Counted from the stretch's first letter, positions 42,965-52,357 are shown. The stretch is 64,000 nucleotides of DNA from Curtobacterium sp. MCBD17_032 (GCF_003234855.1 NZ_QKTO01000003.1:186001-250000), one strand, 5' to 3'. The notes: a model not told the origin generated them from the letters alone. Numbers and translations: made by a program.

Positions 42965-44272
42965 CTACTCCGCGTTGGCCTCGAGCCACGCCAGCGGGTC
43001 CACGGGGACGCCGTCGATGCGGATCTCGAGGTGCAGGTGCGGGCCGGTCGAGTTGCCGGTGCTGCCGACGAGGCCGAGGACGTCCCCGACCTTCACCTGC
43101 TGGCCCTGGACGACCTCGAACGAGTTGTCGAGCATGTGCCCGTAGACGCTGACGAACTTCTTGCCCGCGACGTCGTGCTCGACCCAGACGTCGTTGCCGA
43201 ACGCGCCGTCGTTCGCCTGGACCTTGATCACGGTGCCGTCCGCCACGACGCCGATCGGCGTCCCCGCCCCGGGAGCGAAGTCGACGCCCTGGTGGAAGGT
43301 CGAGCAGAACGAGCACCCGGCCACCTGCCGACCACCGAACCCGGACGAGATCGGCACGGCCGTGGGGAACGGCCAGCGGATCGCGCCGGACGACGCACCG
43401 GCGACGCTGGTACCGGCCGCGGTGCCGACACCGGCCGCACCGGCGACACCGCTCGTGGCCGCGCTCGGCTTCGGGAGCACGACGCGCTGCGCCTGCGAGA
43501 CCGTGTAGGCATCACGGTCGACCGAGCCCTCCACGGCGTCACCCACGGAGAGCGACTGGACGTCCTGCACGGACGCGCGGACGGTGACGGCGCCGGGCTG
43601 CGGCACGTAGAGCGCCTGCGCGGGCAGCGACGTCGAGACGACGAGTCCGGCGGTGAAGAGGAGTGCGCCGACCACCGTGACGCCGGAGGCCGTGCGACGG
43701 AAGGACGCACCGTGACCCGTCCGGGCGGTCGGGGTCGCGCGCGCGATGTGCCGGGTGGCCCGGTCGACGCGCGGTCCGTCGGCGATCGTCGGTACGGCGG
43801 GCGTCCCTCCGGCGGACCGGGCCGCCGTGGTCGCAGCACGCTTCGGTCCGGTCGACCGCTCGCCGCGTCCACGGCGCTTCGCGTCGGTCGCACGCTGCGG
43901 GCGGACGGGACGCTCCGCGGCGGCGGACCGCTCCGCGGGGGCCACGCGGTCGGCGGCCACGCGGTCGGCGGCATGGCCGGACGCGGCCTGCGGCGCCACG
44001 ATCGGCGACGCCGGCGCCGGCGGCGTGCGCGGGGCCACGCTCGAGGCGGGCAGCACCGGGGACGACGGCGCCGGCGGCGTGACGGGCACCCCGTCCTGCG
44101 ACGGGCCCTGCGACGCGGACGCCGCGGGTCGGGCGGCGTCGCTCCGGCGACGGTTCGTCCCGGCGGCAGCACGTTCGGCTTCGATCCGAGCTCGTCTCGT
44201 CAGGTGCACGGACGGCGTCGCCTGGTCGGCGTCGCGGTCGATGGTCGTGGGCGTCTGCGAGGAGTCGAGCAT
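42965..44272 (-). CDS. M23-family peptidoglycan metallopeptidase, membrane-anchored
   Basis: A 435-residue protein. Residues 1-180 are a long Pro/Ala/Arg-rich, probably cytosolic disordered tail. One hydrophobic segment (about 190-212, VVGALLFTAGLVVSTSLPAQA) serves as signal or anchor. The C-terminal LytM domain (about 310-430) has zinc residues in HQGVDFAPGAGTPI and GPHLHLEI. It cleaves peptide cross-links during growth or division. A direct repeat typical of MtrA sites lies 44 bases upstream. ATG 44272 is the most downstream credible start; the ribosome site is weak. Confidence 0.9.
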   Translation of the reverse strand: MLDSSQTPTTIDRDADQATPSVHLTRRARIEAERAAAGTNRRRSDAARPAASASQGPSQDGVPVTPPAPSSPVLPASSVAPRTPPAPASPIVAPQAASGHAADRVAADRVAPAERSAAAERPVRPQRATDAKRRGRGERSTGPKRAATTAARSAGGTPAVPTIADGPRVDRATRHIARATPTARTGHGASFRRTASGVTVVGALLFTAGLVVSTSLPAQALYVPQPGAVTVRASVQDVQSLSVGDAVEGSVDRDAYTVSQAQRVVLPKPSAATSGVAGAAGVGTAAGTSVAGASSGAIRWPFPTAVPISSGFGGRQVAGCSFCSTFHQGVDFAPGAGTPIGVVADGTVIKVQANDGAFGNDVWVEHDVAGKKFVSVYGHMLDNSFEVVQGQQVKVGDVLGLVGSTGNSTGPHLHLEIRIDGVPVDPLAWLEANAE

Positions 44273-44315
44273 GCGTTCGGTGGCGATCCTGAGTTCGAGG
44301 CACGGGCGCTCGTCG

Positions 44316-44331
44316 GTAACGAGCAGGTAAC
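44316..44331 (-). promoter_or_regulatory. MtrA-box-like direct repeat upstream of the M23 peptidase
   Basis: On the minus strand GTTAC-CTGCTC-GTTAC: two identical pentamers with an 11-base period. A weaker GCTAC lies about 14 bases further upstream. MtrA, which controls cell-wall hydrolases in actinobacteria, is reported to bind such direct repeats. The match is by eye. Confidence 0.5.
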
Positions 44332-44416
44332 GGGACTCGAGAACGGTAGCAAAGGTCGGTGCTCCCCGCCAGTCGTGCGGACGTCCGTGCAGGCCCCCCA
44401 GAGCGGGTGTCGTCAC

Positions 44417-45250
44417 TCAGGCACCGAGGACGTCCTCCTCCAGGGCGCGGACGAGCGTGACGAGGTCCTCCGCGATGCTCGGCGCGGCGAACAGGAAGGA
44501 CCGCGTGTCCCCGGCTTCCCAGATCCGGACGACCGCCCCGGCCGCGGCGGCGACGACCGACCCGGCTGCCATGTCCCACGGGTTGATGCCCCGCTCGTAG
44601 TAGGCGTCGACGGTCCCCGCCCCGACCGCACAACAGTCCAACGCCGCCGCTCCCCCACGGCGGACGTCCCGCACCTCGGTGACGAGGCCGGCGAGCACCG
44701 CGGCCTGCTCCCACCGTCGGTCGGCGGTGTAGCCGAAGCCGGTCGCGACGAGCGTCTCCGCCAGGGACGCCGGCGCGGCCACCGTGACGGGTCGGCCGTC
44801 GAGGGTGGCCTGCCCCCCGGCGACCGCGCGGTACACCTGGCCGGTCGCGGGCGCGATGACGACGCCGGCGACGGGCTCCCACAGCGCGGGGTCCGGCACA
44901 CCGCGCACGACCGCGATGCTCACCGCGTAGGCGGGGCTGCCGTACAGGTAGTTGACCGTGCCGTCGATCGGGTCGACGACCCAGGTGAGGCCCGAGGCGC
45001 CGCCCGAGGAGCCGGACTCCTCGCCGAGGAAGGCGTCGTCCGGCCGGGCCTCGGCGATGCGTCGGCGGACGAGTGCCTCGACCTCCCGGTCGGCCGCGGT
45101 GACGACGTCCGCGATGCTCGACTTCCGGTCGGCGACCTCGACCCCCTCGGCACGGCGGCGCACCGCGAGCGCGGCGGCCTCCCGGGCGATCGACTCGGCG
45201 AGGGCGGCGAGGGCGTCAGGGGCATCGGTGACGAGCGGGGCATCGGTCAT
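44417..45250 (-). CDS. Inositol monophosphatase-family protein
   Basis: A 277-residue FIG-fold phosphatase with metal motifs GEESG, WVVDPIDGTVNY (DPIDGT) and INPWDMAAG (WDxAAG). These Mg-dependent enzymes act on inositol phosphate, histidinol phosphate or fructose bisphosphate; which one is not decidable here. ATG 45250 is used; a longer frame runs into tRNA-Tyr. It is downstream of tRNA-Tyr on the same strand with a terminator between them. Confidence 0.9.
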   Translation of the reverse strand: MTDAPLVTDAPDALAALAESIAREAAALAVRRRAEGVEVADRKSSIADVVTAADREVEALVRRRIAEARPDDAFLGEESGSSGGASGLTWVVDPIDGTVNYLYGSPAYAVSIAVVRGVPDPALWEPVAGVVIAPATGQVYRAVAGGQATLDGRPVTVAAPASLAETLVATGFGYTADRRWEQAAVLAGLVTEVRDVRRGGAAALDCCAVGAGTVDAYYERGINPWDMAAGSVVAAAAGAVVRIWEAGDTRSFLFAAPSIAEDLVTLVRALEEDVLGA

Positions 45251-45385
45251 GGTCCCGATCCTGCCCCACCCGGTCCGCGGACGCCGTGTCGGGAACGGGA
45301 CCCGGCCGGGCGGGCACGAGACCGGACGCCGGGTTCTGGGCCGGGTGGACCGAGACCGGGTGCGGCGACCGGCGGGGGAACGAGA

Positions 45386-45411
45386 ACGGCCCCGTCCGGA
45401 GACGGGGCCGT
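45386..45411 (-). terminator. Terminator of tRNA-Tyr
   Basis: Perfect 11-base arms (ACGGCCCCGTC and complement) with a stable-type CGGA tetraloop, 22 bases past the tRNA. Confidence 0.7.
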
Positions 45412-45432
45412 GTCGCCAGCTTCGCTGGGCTG

Positions 45433-45515
45433 TGGCGAGTGAGGGATTCGAACCCCCGGAGGCATACGCCGGCTGATTTACAGTCAGATCCCTTTGGCCG
45501 CTTGGGTAACTCGCC
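45433..45515 (-). tRNA. tRNA-Tyr (GTA)
   Basis: Minus-strand GGCGAGT pairs with ACTCGCC. Anticodon stem CTGA/TCAG with loop CTGTAAA (anticodon GTA), a class II variable arm and GGTTCGAATCC T-loop. Discriminator A at 45433, no encoded CCA. Confidence 0.97.
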
Positions 45516-45629
45516 ATGTGCGCACCCGGCCCGTGTCGTCACCGACCGAAGGCGCGCTGAAGAGCATAGCGGATGTCCGGGAGTGCTCGCGACCACGGCC
45601 GCCGAGGAACGGGGCCACGTCCCGCCGGA

Positions 45630-45635
45630 TAGGCT
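45630..45635 (+). promoter_or_regulatory. -10 box of a probable leaderless promoter (yajQ)
   Basis: TAGGCT followed by seven bases and ATG 45643. Confidence 0.55.
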
Positions 45636-45642
45636 GTCGGGC

Positions 45643-46131
45643 ATGGCAGACAGCTCCTTCGACGTGGTCAGCAAGGTCGACAAGATGGAGGCGGAGAACG
45701 CCCTCAACCAGGCGGCGAAGGAGATCGAGCAACGCTACGACTTCAAGGGCGTCGGTGCATCGGTCGCGTTCAGCGGCGAGGACGTGCTCATCAAGGCCTC
45801 GACCGAGGAGCGTGCCCTGGCCGTCCTGGACGTGCTCCAGACGAAGGCGATCAAGCGCGGCATCAGCCTGAAGAGCCTCGACGCGGGTGACCCGTACCCG
45901 TCCGGCAAGGAGTTCCGCATCGACGTGTCGTTCAAGAACGGCATCGAGCAGGACGTCGCCAAGAAGATCGGCGCCGTCATCCGGGCAGAAGCGCCGAAGA
46001 GCGTGAAGAGCCAGGTGCAGGGCGACGAGCTCCGCGTGTCCTCGAAGAGCCGCGACGACCTCCAGCAGACGATCCAGCTGCTCAAGGGCGAAGAGTTCGA
46101 CGTGCCGCTCCAGTTCATCAACTTCCGCTGA
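45643..46131 (+). CDS. YajQ family cyclic-dinucleotide/nucleotide-binding protein
   Basis: A 162-residue protein of normal YajQ (DUF520) length: MADSSFDVVSKVDKMEAENA at the N terminus, RYDFKGVGASVAF, KAIKRGISLKSLDAGD and VRVSSKSRDDLQQTIQLLK-like C-terminal segment. It has two ferredoxin-like folds. Xanthomonas YajQ binds cyclic di-GMP; whether this one does is unknown. Single gene, divergent from tRNA-Tyr. Confidence 0.92.
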   Translation: MADSSFDVVSKVDKMEAENALNQAAKEIEQRYDFKGVGASVAFSGEDVLIKASTEERALAVLDVLQTKAIKRGISLKSLDAGDPYPSGKEFRIDVSFKNGIEQDVAKKIGAVIRAEAPKSVKSQVQGDELRVSSKSRDDLQQTIQLLKGEEFDVPLQFINFR

Positions 46132-46159
46132 CCGCCCGCTCCTCCGCACACCCGACCCC

Positions 46160-47620
46160 GTGGAGCACTGGCTCGTCGTCGCACTCGTCGTCGTCCTCAT
46201 CCTGTTGGACCTGGCGATCCGCGCGTTCTCGCTCGTCTACGTCCCGATCAACCGCAAGCCGCAGACCGCGACCGGCTGGCTGCTCGCCATCTTCCTGATC
46301 CCCTACATCGGGTTCATCCTGTTCCTCGTCCTCGGGTCGACGAAGCTGCCCCGCTCCCGTCGGGAGAAGCAAACCGAGATCAACCGCTACATCCTCGAGC
46401 AGACCGAGGGCATCGAGCGCGTCCGCCGCGACCACCTGTGGCCGGCGTGGCTCGAGAGCATCACCCGCCTGAACCGTCAGCTCGGGGCGATGCCGCTGGT
46501 CGGTGGCAACCAGGCCGAGCTGTACCCGCACTACGACGACGCGTTCGCCGAGATGACGAACGCCGTGGACGCCGCGCGACGGTTCGTGCACGTCGAGTTC
46601 TACATCGCCTCGCTCGACCCCACCACACGGCCGTTCTTCGAGTCCCTGGCGCGGGCACGGGCTCGCGGCGTGACCGTCCGGTTCCTCATGGACCACTGGG
46701 CGAGCAAGAGCTACCCGCACTTCAAGGAGACGCTCGCGTTCCTCGACGCGGCGGGCATCGAGTGGAACCTGATGCTGCCGCTGCAGCCCCTGCAGGGGAA
46801 GTTCCAGCGCCCGGACCTCCGGAACCACCGGAAGATCCTGGTCGTCGACGGTTCCGTGGCGTTCACGGGCTCGCAGAACCTCATCGACCGGTCGTACGAC
46901 CTGAAGGCCAACATCGACCGCGGCCTGCGCTGGCGCGACCTCTTCGCCCGGTTCGAGGGCCCGGTCGTCGCCGGCATCAACGCGCTGTTCGTCACGGACT
47001 GGTACAGCGAGACCGACGAGCTCCTGCTCCGCGAGAGCGACCCCGTGCACCGCGCCGACCGCGCCGACGCCCTGGACTGCCAGGTCGTGCCCTCCGGACC
47101 CGGGTTCGACGGCGAGAACAACCTCCGCCTCTTCAACGCGCTGCTGTACTCGGCGCAGGACCGGGTGACGATCACCTCGCCGTACTTCGTGCCGGACGAC
47201 TCGATGCTGTACGCCATCACGACGACGGCCCAACGCGGGGTGGACGTCGAGCTGTTCGTCGGGGAGATCGGCGACCACGCCATGACCTGGCACGCGCAGC
47301 GCTCCTACTACGAGGGACTGCTGCGGGCCGGCGTGCGGATCTGGCTCTACCGCGCGCCGACGGTGTTGCACGCGAAGCACTTCACGATCGACGACGACGT
47401 CGCCGTGATCGGGTCGAGCAACATGGACATGCGCTCCTTCACGCTGAACCTCGAGATCTCCGTGATGGTGCGCGGCAGGACGTTCGTGCAGGCCCTGCGC
47501 GGGGTGCAGGACGACTACCGGGCGGCCAGCCGTGAGCTCACGCTCGACGAGTGGCTCGCCCGGCCTCGCCGGTCGCGGGTCTTCGACAACATCGCGCGGC
47601 TCACCGCGGCGCTGCAGTAG
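46160..47620 (+). CDS. cls: Cardiolipin synthase (phospholipase D superfamily)
   Basis: A 486-residue protein. Two N-terminal helices form a PLDc_N domain (VVALVVVLILLDLAIRAFS and GWLLAIFLIPYIGFILFLVL, each cited in part). Two catalytic HxK(x)4D motifs follow: NHRKILVVDGSVAFTGSQN at about 223 and LHAKHFTIDDDVAVIGSSN at about 400. It joins two phosphatidylglycerols to make cardiolipin at the membrane. GTG start 28 bases after yajQ without a good ribosome site. Confidence 0.93.
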   Translation: MEHWLVVALVVVLILLDLAIRAFSLVYVPINRKPQTATGWLLAIFLIPYIGFILFLVLGSTKLPRSRREKQTEINRYILEQTEGIERVRRDHLWPAWLESITRLNRQLGAMPLVGGNQAELYPHYDDAFAEMTNAVDAARRFVHVEFYIASLDPTTRPFFESLARARARGVTVRFLMDHWASKSYPHFKETLAFLDAAGIEWNLMLPLQPLQGKFQRPDLRNHRKILVVDGSVAFTGSQNLIDRSYDLKANIDRGLRWRDLFARFEGPVVAGINALFVTDWYSETDELLLRESDPVHRADRADALDCQVVPSGPGFDGENNLRLFNALLYSAQDRVTITSPYFVPDDSMLYAITTTAQRGVDVELFVGEIGDHAMTWHAQRSYYEGLLRAGVRIWLYRAPTVLHAKHFTIDDDVAVIGSSNMDMRSFTLNLEISVMVRGRTFVQALRGVQDDYRAASRELTLDEWLARPRRSRVFDNIARLTAALQ

Positions 47621-47704
47621 TGGCCCGGGAGGCACCTCCGGCGTCCGGCACGTCGGCCCGGCCGTCCCGGGGTCCGGCCGGAGCGTCCCCGACGGGGCGG
47701 CCGG

Positions 47705-48859
47705 TCAGGACCGGACCCCGCTCCGTTCCCCGTCGGGTCGGAGGGGCACCGCCGACGCCACCGCCGCGGTGAGCCGCTCGAGCGGTCCACGGCCGAGGAA
47801 GCGGCGCCAGACCATCGCGAACAGGACGGCCCCGACGGTGAACGCCCACCACGTCGTCGGTCCGTGCGGCAGGTCCGGCCACGCCGCGATGACGACCAGG
47901 TGCAGCGCGTAGACGCTGAGCGGCATCGAGCCGACGGCGGCCAGGGGGAACGCGACCCGTGCGACGGCCGGTCCGTGCCCGTCGAACACGAGGCGGCACA
48001 GGGCGATCACGGCGACCGCGACCGCCGCCGTGCCCACGACGTCGACGATCGATGACGAGTGGTCCCGCGGCGACAGGAAGACCTGCGCGACCGCCTGCGC
48101 GGTGTCCGAACCGGCCGGGACGAAGGGCACCCCGGGGAACGCACCGGTGGTGTCCGCCGGGACGGGCGCGGCCACCGCACCGATCACGTAGGCGGCCGCG
48201 GCGACCACGGCACCCGTGACGAACAGCGCGACCTGCCGCAGCGTGTCGGTGCCCGTCGCGCCGGCCCGGGACCGCGCCACGGCCAGCCCGACGAACACGT
48301 ACGTGGCGAAGGTGACGACGGGGTAGACGAGCCCGAGCTGCACACCGGTCATCCCCGCGTCCGCGTACGCGGGCAGGACCGCGACGACGACGGGCGCCGA
48401 TGCGAGGGCACAGGCCGCGGCGAGCACGAGCAACGCCCACGACCGCCACCGGAGGACGGGCAGGGCGAGCAGGAACAGGGCGCCGTACGTGGGCAGGACG
48501 ACGTAGACCGGCGTGCCGAGCGCCATGAGCACGAACCCGACGGCGACCACGACGACGGCCCGGAGCGCCAGGCGCGCGCGGACCCGACCGATCGTCGGCG
48601 GGCCAGGAGGCGCCTCCCGACCGCTCACGAGACCGATCGACACCCCGGCGAGGACCGCGAACAACGCGGCGGACCGACCGTTGACCACCGCGCTCCAGCT
48701 GGTCGGGTCGGCCCAGTCGACCTGCTCGGCCACGTCCCCGACGTGTGCCGCCATCATCCCGAGCAGCGCGACCGCCCGGGCGACGTCCACCCCCACCAGG
48801 CGCCCGGACGACGGCGCGCCCGGCACCCCGGTGCGGGGTGCCGGGCGCGTTCCGGTCAC
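47705..48859 (-). CDS. Multi-membrane acyltransferase-like protein (HGSNAT_cat/DUF1624-DUF418 type)
   Basis: A 384-residue protein with 9-11 helices. It starts with the DUF1624/heparan-alpha-glucosaminide N-acetyltransferase motif LVGVDVARAVALLGMMAAHV, then NGRSAALFAVLAGVSIGL, and ends with a DUF418-like PLSVYALHLVVIAAW...GPLERL. It may transfer acyl groups to a cell-envelope sugar. GTG 48859 lies two bases after the fprA stop, so the two genes are translationally linked. Confidence 0.78.
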   Translation of the reverse strand: MTGTRPAPRTGVPGAPSSGRLVGVDVARAVALLGMMAAHVGDVAEQVDWADPTSWSAVVNGRSAALFAVLAGVSIGLVSGREAPPGPPTIGRVRARLALRAVVVVAVGFVLMALGTPVYVVLPTYGALFLLALPVLRWRSWALLVLAAACALASAPVVVAVLPAYADAGMTGVQLGLVYPVVTFATYVFVGLAVARSRAGATGTDTLRQVALFVTGAVVAAAAYVIGAVAAPVPADTTGAFPGVPFVPAGSDTAQAVAQVFLSPRDHSSSIVDVVGTAAVAVAVIALCRLVFDGHGPAVARVAFPLAAVGSMPLSVYALHLVVIAAWPDLPHGPTTWWAFTVGAVLFAMVWRRFLGRGPLERLTAAVASAVPLRPDGERSGVRS

Positions 48860-48861
48860 GG

Positions 48862-50238
48862 TCAGCCCTGCGAGCCTGCGTGGCTGCGGCGGAGCGAGAC
48901 GTCGATCATCTCGTCGCGCGGCACGACCTTCACGCGGGCGCGGCCCTCGGCCTCGCCGAGCGCGATCTCGTGCTCGTCGAGCGCGTGCCACCCGTCCAGG
49001 TCGGTGAAGTCGACACCGCGCTCCCGGAGGAGCGCCGGGACGGCCTCCTCCGACGGGTCCTCCGGCGTCCACCAGCTGCCCTGGTCGGTGACGATGTGCT
49101 GCACGGTCTCCATCGCGTCGGACTTGGTGTGCCCGATGAGGCCGACCGGGCCACGCTTGATCCACCCCGTCGCGTAGACCCCGGGGATCGGGGTGGCGTC
49201 GGCGTCCAGCACCTGGCCCTCGTGGTTCGGGATGACGCCGTAGCGCTCGTCGAACGGGACGCCGGGCAGGGGCGAACCGACGTACCCGACGGCGCGGTAG
49301 AGCGCCTGGATCGGCAACTCGCGGACCTCGCCGGTGCCCTCGACGCCGCCCTGGCCGTCCGGGCGCGTGCGCTCGTACCGGATGGCACGGACCCTGCCGT
49401 CCTCGTCGCCGAGCAGTTCGAGCGGCTTCGCGTAGAAGTGCAGGTGCAGACGGCGGCTGGCGGTGCCGACCTCACGCGTGCGCCACTGCTGCAGGACGCG
49501 GTCGATCACGGTGACCTGCTTGTTCGTCTGGATGGCGAGCTTCGAGGCCTCGTCGTGGTCGAAGTCCTCGTCGTACACGACCATGTCGACGTCGCGCAGC
49601 TCGCCGAGTTCACGGAGCTCGAGCGGCGTGAACTTGACCTGCGCCGGTCCGCGTCGACCGAACACGTGCACGTCCGTGACCGGTGACGACCGCAGCCCCT
49701 CGTACACGTTCGCCGGGATCTCGGTGGGCAGCAGGTCCTCGGCGTGCTTGGCGAGGATGCGCGAGACGTCGAGGGCGACGTTGCCGTTGCCGATCACCGC
49801 GACGCTCTCCGCGGTGAGCGGCCAGGTGCGCGGGACGTCCGGGTGGCCGTCGAACCAGCTGACGAAGTCGGCCGCACCGTACGACCCGTCCAGGTCGATG
49901 CCCGGGATGTCCAGGTCGGCGTCCTTGATCGCGCCGGTCGAGAACACGACCGCGTTGTAGTGCCGCTTGAGGTCGTCGAGCGTGATGTCCTGACCGAACC
50001 GGACGTTGCCGAAGATGCGGATGTCGCCGCGGTCGAGGACGTCACGGAGCGCGTTGACGATGCCCTTGATGCGCGGGTGGTCGGGCGCGACGCCGTAGCG
50101 GACCAGCCCGTACGGGGCCGGGAGCTGTTCGAAGAGGTCGATCGAGACGTCGAAGCCGCGAGCCTCCCGCAGGAGGATGTCCGCGGCGTAGATGCCGGCC
50201 GGACCGGCGCCGACGATGGCGAGTCGGAGGGTGGGCAC
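48862..50238 (-). CDS. fprA: Ferredoxin/flavodoxin-NADP+ reductase, FprA type
   Basis: A 458-residue adrenodoxin-reductase-like flavoprotein. FAD site AIVGAGPAGIYAADILL, PYGLVRYGVAPDHPRIKG, NADP site VAVIGNGNVALDVSRIL, FGRRGPAQVKFTPLELREL and the C-terminal GWIKRGPVGLIGHTKSDA. It passes electrons between NADPH and ferredoxin. GTG with CTGGAGA upstream. It is third in menG - polyprenyl synthase - fprA, an arrangement that places it with menaquinone synthesis. Confidence 0.94.
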   Translation of the reverse strand: MPTLRLAIVGAGPAGIYAADILLREARGFDVSIDLFEQLPAPYGLVRYGVAPDHPRIKGIVNALRDVLDRGDIRIFGNVRFGQDITLDDLKRHYNAVVFSTGAIKDADLDIPGIDLDGSYGAADFVSWFDGHPDVPRTWPLTAESVAVIGNGNVALDVSRILAKHAEDLLPTEIPANVYEGLRSSPVTDVHVFGRRGPAQVKFTPLELRELGELRDVDMVVYDEDFDHDEASKLAIQTNKQVTVIDRVLQQWRTREVGTASRRLHLHFYAKPLELLGDEDGRVRAIRYERTRPDGQGGVEGTGEVRELPIQALYRAVGYVGSPLPGVPFDERYGVIPNHEGQVLDADATPIPGVYATGWIKRGPVGLIGHTKSDAMETVQHIVTDQGSWWTPEDPSEEAVPALLRERGVDFTDLDGWHALDEHEIALGEAEGRARVKVVPRDEMIDVSLRRSHAGSQG

Positions 50239-50295
50239 TGATCGGTCTCCAGTTCGTTCAGGTCAGCGGACGCGGTCGGGGACCGGCGCCGCGGG

Positions 50296-51372
50296 TCAGC
50301 GGCTGCGGTCGACGACCGTCTCCGCGAACCGGGTGAGGGCTCGTTTCACCGTGCCGTCCGGGAGCGGGGCCAGGGCGGCCACCGCCTCGTCGGCCCAACC
50401 GGCGGCGAGGGCGCGGGTGGCGAGGGTCGCCTCGTGGTCGTGGAGCTCGGCGACGGCGCTCTGGTAGGCCGGCGAGTGGACGGCGTCGTCGGGGGCGTCC
50501 CGGACGTCGCGCTCGATGCGGGCGAGGAGGGACGAGGCGCCCGCGTCGGCCGAGGCGCGTCGCCGGAGCTGCAGCAGCGGCAGCGTGTCGACGCCGGCGC
50601 GGAGGTCGTTGCCGGCGATCTTGCCGGTCTTGTCCTTCGCCGGGGCGAGGTCGATGACGTCGTCGACGAGCTGGAACGCGACGCCGACCTTCTCGCCGAA
50701 GGTGCCGACGGCATCGAGGAGCGAGCGGTCCGCTCCGGAGAACATCACGCCGGCCCGGGCGGCGGTGGCGATGAGCGACCCGGTCTTGTCGCTGAGGACC
50801 TGGATGTAGTGCTCGACCGGGTCGTCCTCGGGCTGTGGCCCCGTGGTCTCGTGCAGCTGGCCCATGCAGAGACGCTGGAACGTCTCGGCCTGCATGCGGA
50901 TGCCCTCCGGCCCGAGGTCCGCCGTGATGAGGGACGCACGGGCGAAGAGCAGGTCGCCGGTCAGGATCGCGATGTTGTTGCCGTACGTGACGTGGGCGGC
51001 CGGCACGCCGCGACGCACCGGCGCCTCGTCCATGACGTCGTCGTGGTAGAGCGACGCCAGGTGGGTCATCTCCACGCTGACCGCGGCCTTCACGACGTGG
51101 TCGGTCACGCCGTCGCCGAGCTGCGCGATGAGGAGCGTCAGGGTCGGGCGGATGCGCTTGCCACCCGCGGCGAGCAGGTAGCGGCTCGTGGTGTCCGCCA
51201 GGGTGTCGGCGGAGCGCATCGCGTCCTCGAGCCCCTGCTCGACGAGCTCGAGGCCGTCGTCGACCGCGGCGATGAAGCGCCGGTCCGCGGGGGTGGCGAA
51301 CAGCCGTTCCCCGATGCCCAGGGAGGCGCGGAGACTCGGCGCGCGTCGTGCGACCGGGACACTCGGGTTCAA
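50296..51372 (-). CDS. Polyprenyl diphosphate synthase (menaquinone side chain)
   Basis: A 358-residue trans-prenyltransferase. It has GGKRIRP, first Asp-rich motif LYHDDVMDE, second QLVDDVIDL, and GDLLFARA. It builds the long isoprenoid diphosphate attached by MenA. The TTG start at 51372 is unusual but has GGAG seven bases upstream, and no ATG/GTG lies near. The menG - synthase order copies the classical menG-hepT pairing. Chain length cannot be set from sequence alone. Confidence 0.93.
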   Translation of the reverse strand: MNPSVPVARRAPSLRASLGIGERLFATPADRRFIAAVDDGLELVEQGLEDAMRSADTLADTTSRYLLAAGGKRIRPTLTLLIAQLGDGVTDHVVKAAVSVEMTHLASLYHDDVMDEAPVRRGVPAAHVTYGNNIAILTGDLLFARASLITADLGPEGIRMQAETFQRLCMGQLHETTGPQPEDDPVEHYIQVLSDKTGSLIATAARAGVMFSGADRSLLDAVGTFGEKVGVAFQLVDDVIDLAPAKDKTGKIAGNDLRAGVDTLPLLQLRRRASADAGASSLLARIERDVRDAPDDAVHSPAYQSAVAELHDHEATLATRALAAGWADEAVAALAPLPDGTVKRALTRFAETVVDRSR

Positions 51373-51420
51373 CTACTGCTCCGTACTCGCAGGTGGCGGT
51401 GGGGACCTGGGCCGCGGGGC

Positions 51421-52215
51421 CTAGGCCTGGGCCTCGGGCTCGACGCGGGGCTGCTCGCCCGTCGGCTGGTGGTCGCGACGCGCCTTCGCACGACGGGCAG
51501 CCGATTCGCGGACGCTGCCGGCGACCGGCTTGCGACCGCGGTGCAGCGCGACGATCCCGGCGGTCAGGTTGCGGTGCGCGACCATCGTGAACCCGACGCC
51601 GCGGAGCCACTGGCTGAGGACCTGCTGGTCCGGCCACGCCTCGATCGACTCGGCCAGGTAGCGGTACGCGGCCGGGTTGCTGCTGGAGAGCTTGGCGATG
51701 CCCGGCAGGACGCGCTTGAGGTACGTGGTGTAACCCAACCGGAGGGCGGCGAACGGCGGCGTCGAGAACTCGCAGACGACGACCCGGCCGCCGGGCTTGA
51801 GGACGCGGAGCATCTCGGTGAGCGCCTGCATCGGGTCGTTGACGTTGCGCAGGCCGAACGAGATCGTGACCGCGTCGAAGGACTCGTCCTCGAACGGCAG
51901 GTGCTCGGCGTCCCCTTCGACGAAGGTGATCTCGGGGTGGCGCTCACGACCGACCGCGATCATGCCGGACGACAGGTCGAGTGCGGTGACCTCGGCACCC
52001 TTCTTGGCGAGGGCCGCCGAGCTCGTGCCCGTCCCCGCCGCCAGGTCGAGCACGCGCTCGCCGGGCTGGGGGCCGACGGCCTTGACCGTCGCGACGCGCC
52101 ACAGCGGGGCGTTGCCGGCCGACAGGATGTCGTTGGTCAGGTCGTACTTCGCTGCGACGTCGTCGAACATGGCCGCCACTTCGTCCGGCCGCTTGTGCAT
52201 GTCCGCTCTGCTCAC
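51421..52215 (-). CDS. menG: Demethylmenaquinone methyltransferase
   Basis: A 264-residue UbiE/MenG. VAAMFDDVAAKYDLTNDILS, SAM motif VLDLAAGTGTSSAALAKKG, AEHLPFEDESFDAVTISFGL and LRVLKPGGRVVVCEFSTP are family motifs. It methylates demethylmenaquinone in the last step. A ~30-residue Arg/Glu/Pro tail follows the domain. GTG 52215 lies six bases after TAGGAT, so it is leaderless. It is divergent from menF, which also has a leaderless box. Confidence 0.95.
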   Translation of the reverse strand: MSRADMHKRPDEVAAMFDDVAAKYDLTNDILSAGNAPLWRVATVKAVGPQPGERVLDLAAGTGTSSAALAKKGAEVTALDLSSGMIAVGRERHPEITFVEGDAEHLPFEDESFDAVTISFGLRNVNDPMQALTEMLRVLKPGGRVVVCEFSTPPFAALRLGYTTYLKRVLPGIAKLSSSNPAAYRYLAESIEAWPDQQVLSQWLRGVGFTMVAHRNLTAGIVALHRGRKPVAGSVRESAARRAKARRDHQPTGEQPRVEPEAQA

Positions 52216-52221
52216 CCGGTC

Positions 52222-52227
52222 ATCCTA
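52222..52227 (-). promoter_or_regulatory. -10 box of a leaderless promoter (menG)
   Basis: TAGGAT, six bases (GACCGG), GTG at 52215. The spacer is identical to that of the MFS gene at 9736. Confidence 0.65.
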
Positions 52228-52351
52228 GAGCCCGCGGCCGGGCGCTTCCCGGCAGGTGTGCAGGAGCGCACCAGCCCGGGCGCGTCCCGGACGTGCACGG
52301 CAGGCGCCCCGGCCCGTCGTGGACCGGGCGACCGCCGTCCTGGTCGGCGCG

Positions 52352-52357
52352 TAGCAT
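52352..52357 (+). promoter_or_regulatory. -10 box of a leaderless promoter (menF)
   Basis: TAGCAT, six bases (CGGTCC), GTG at 52364. Confidence 0.65.
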
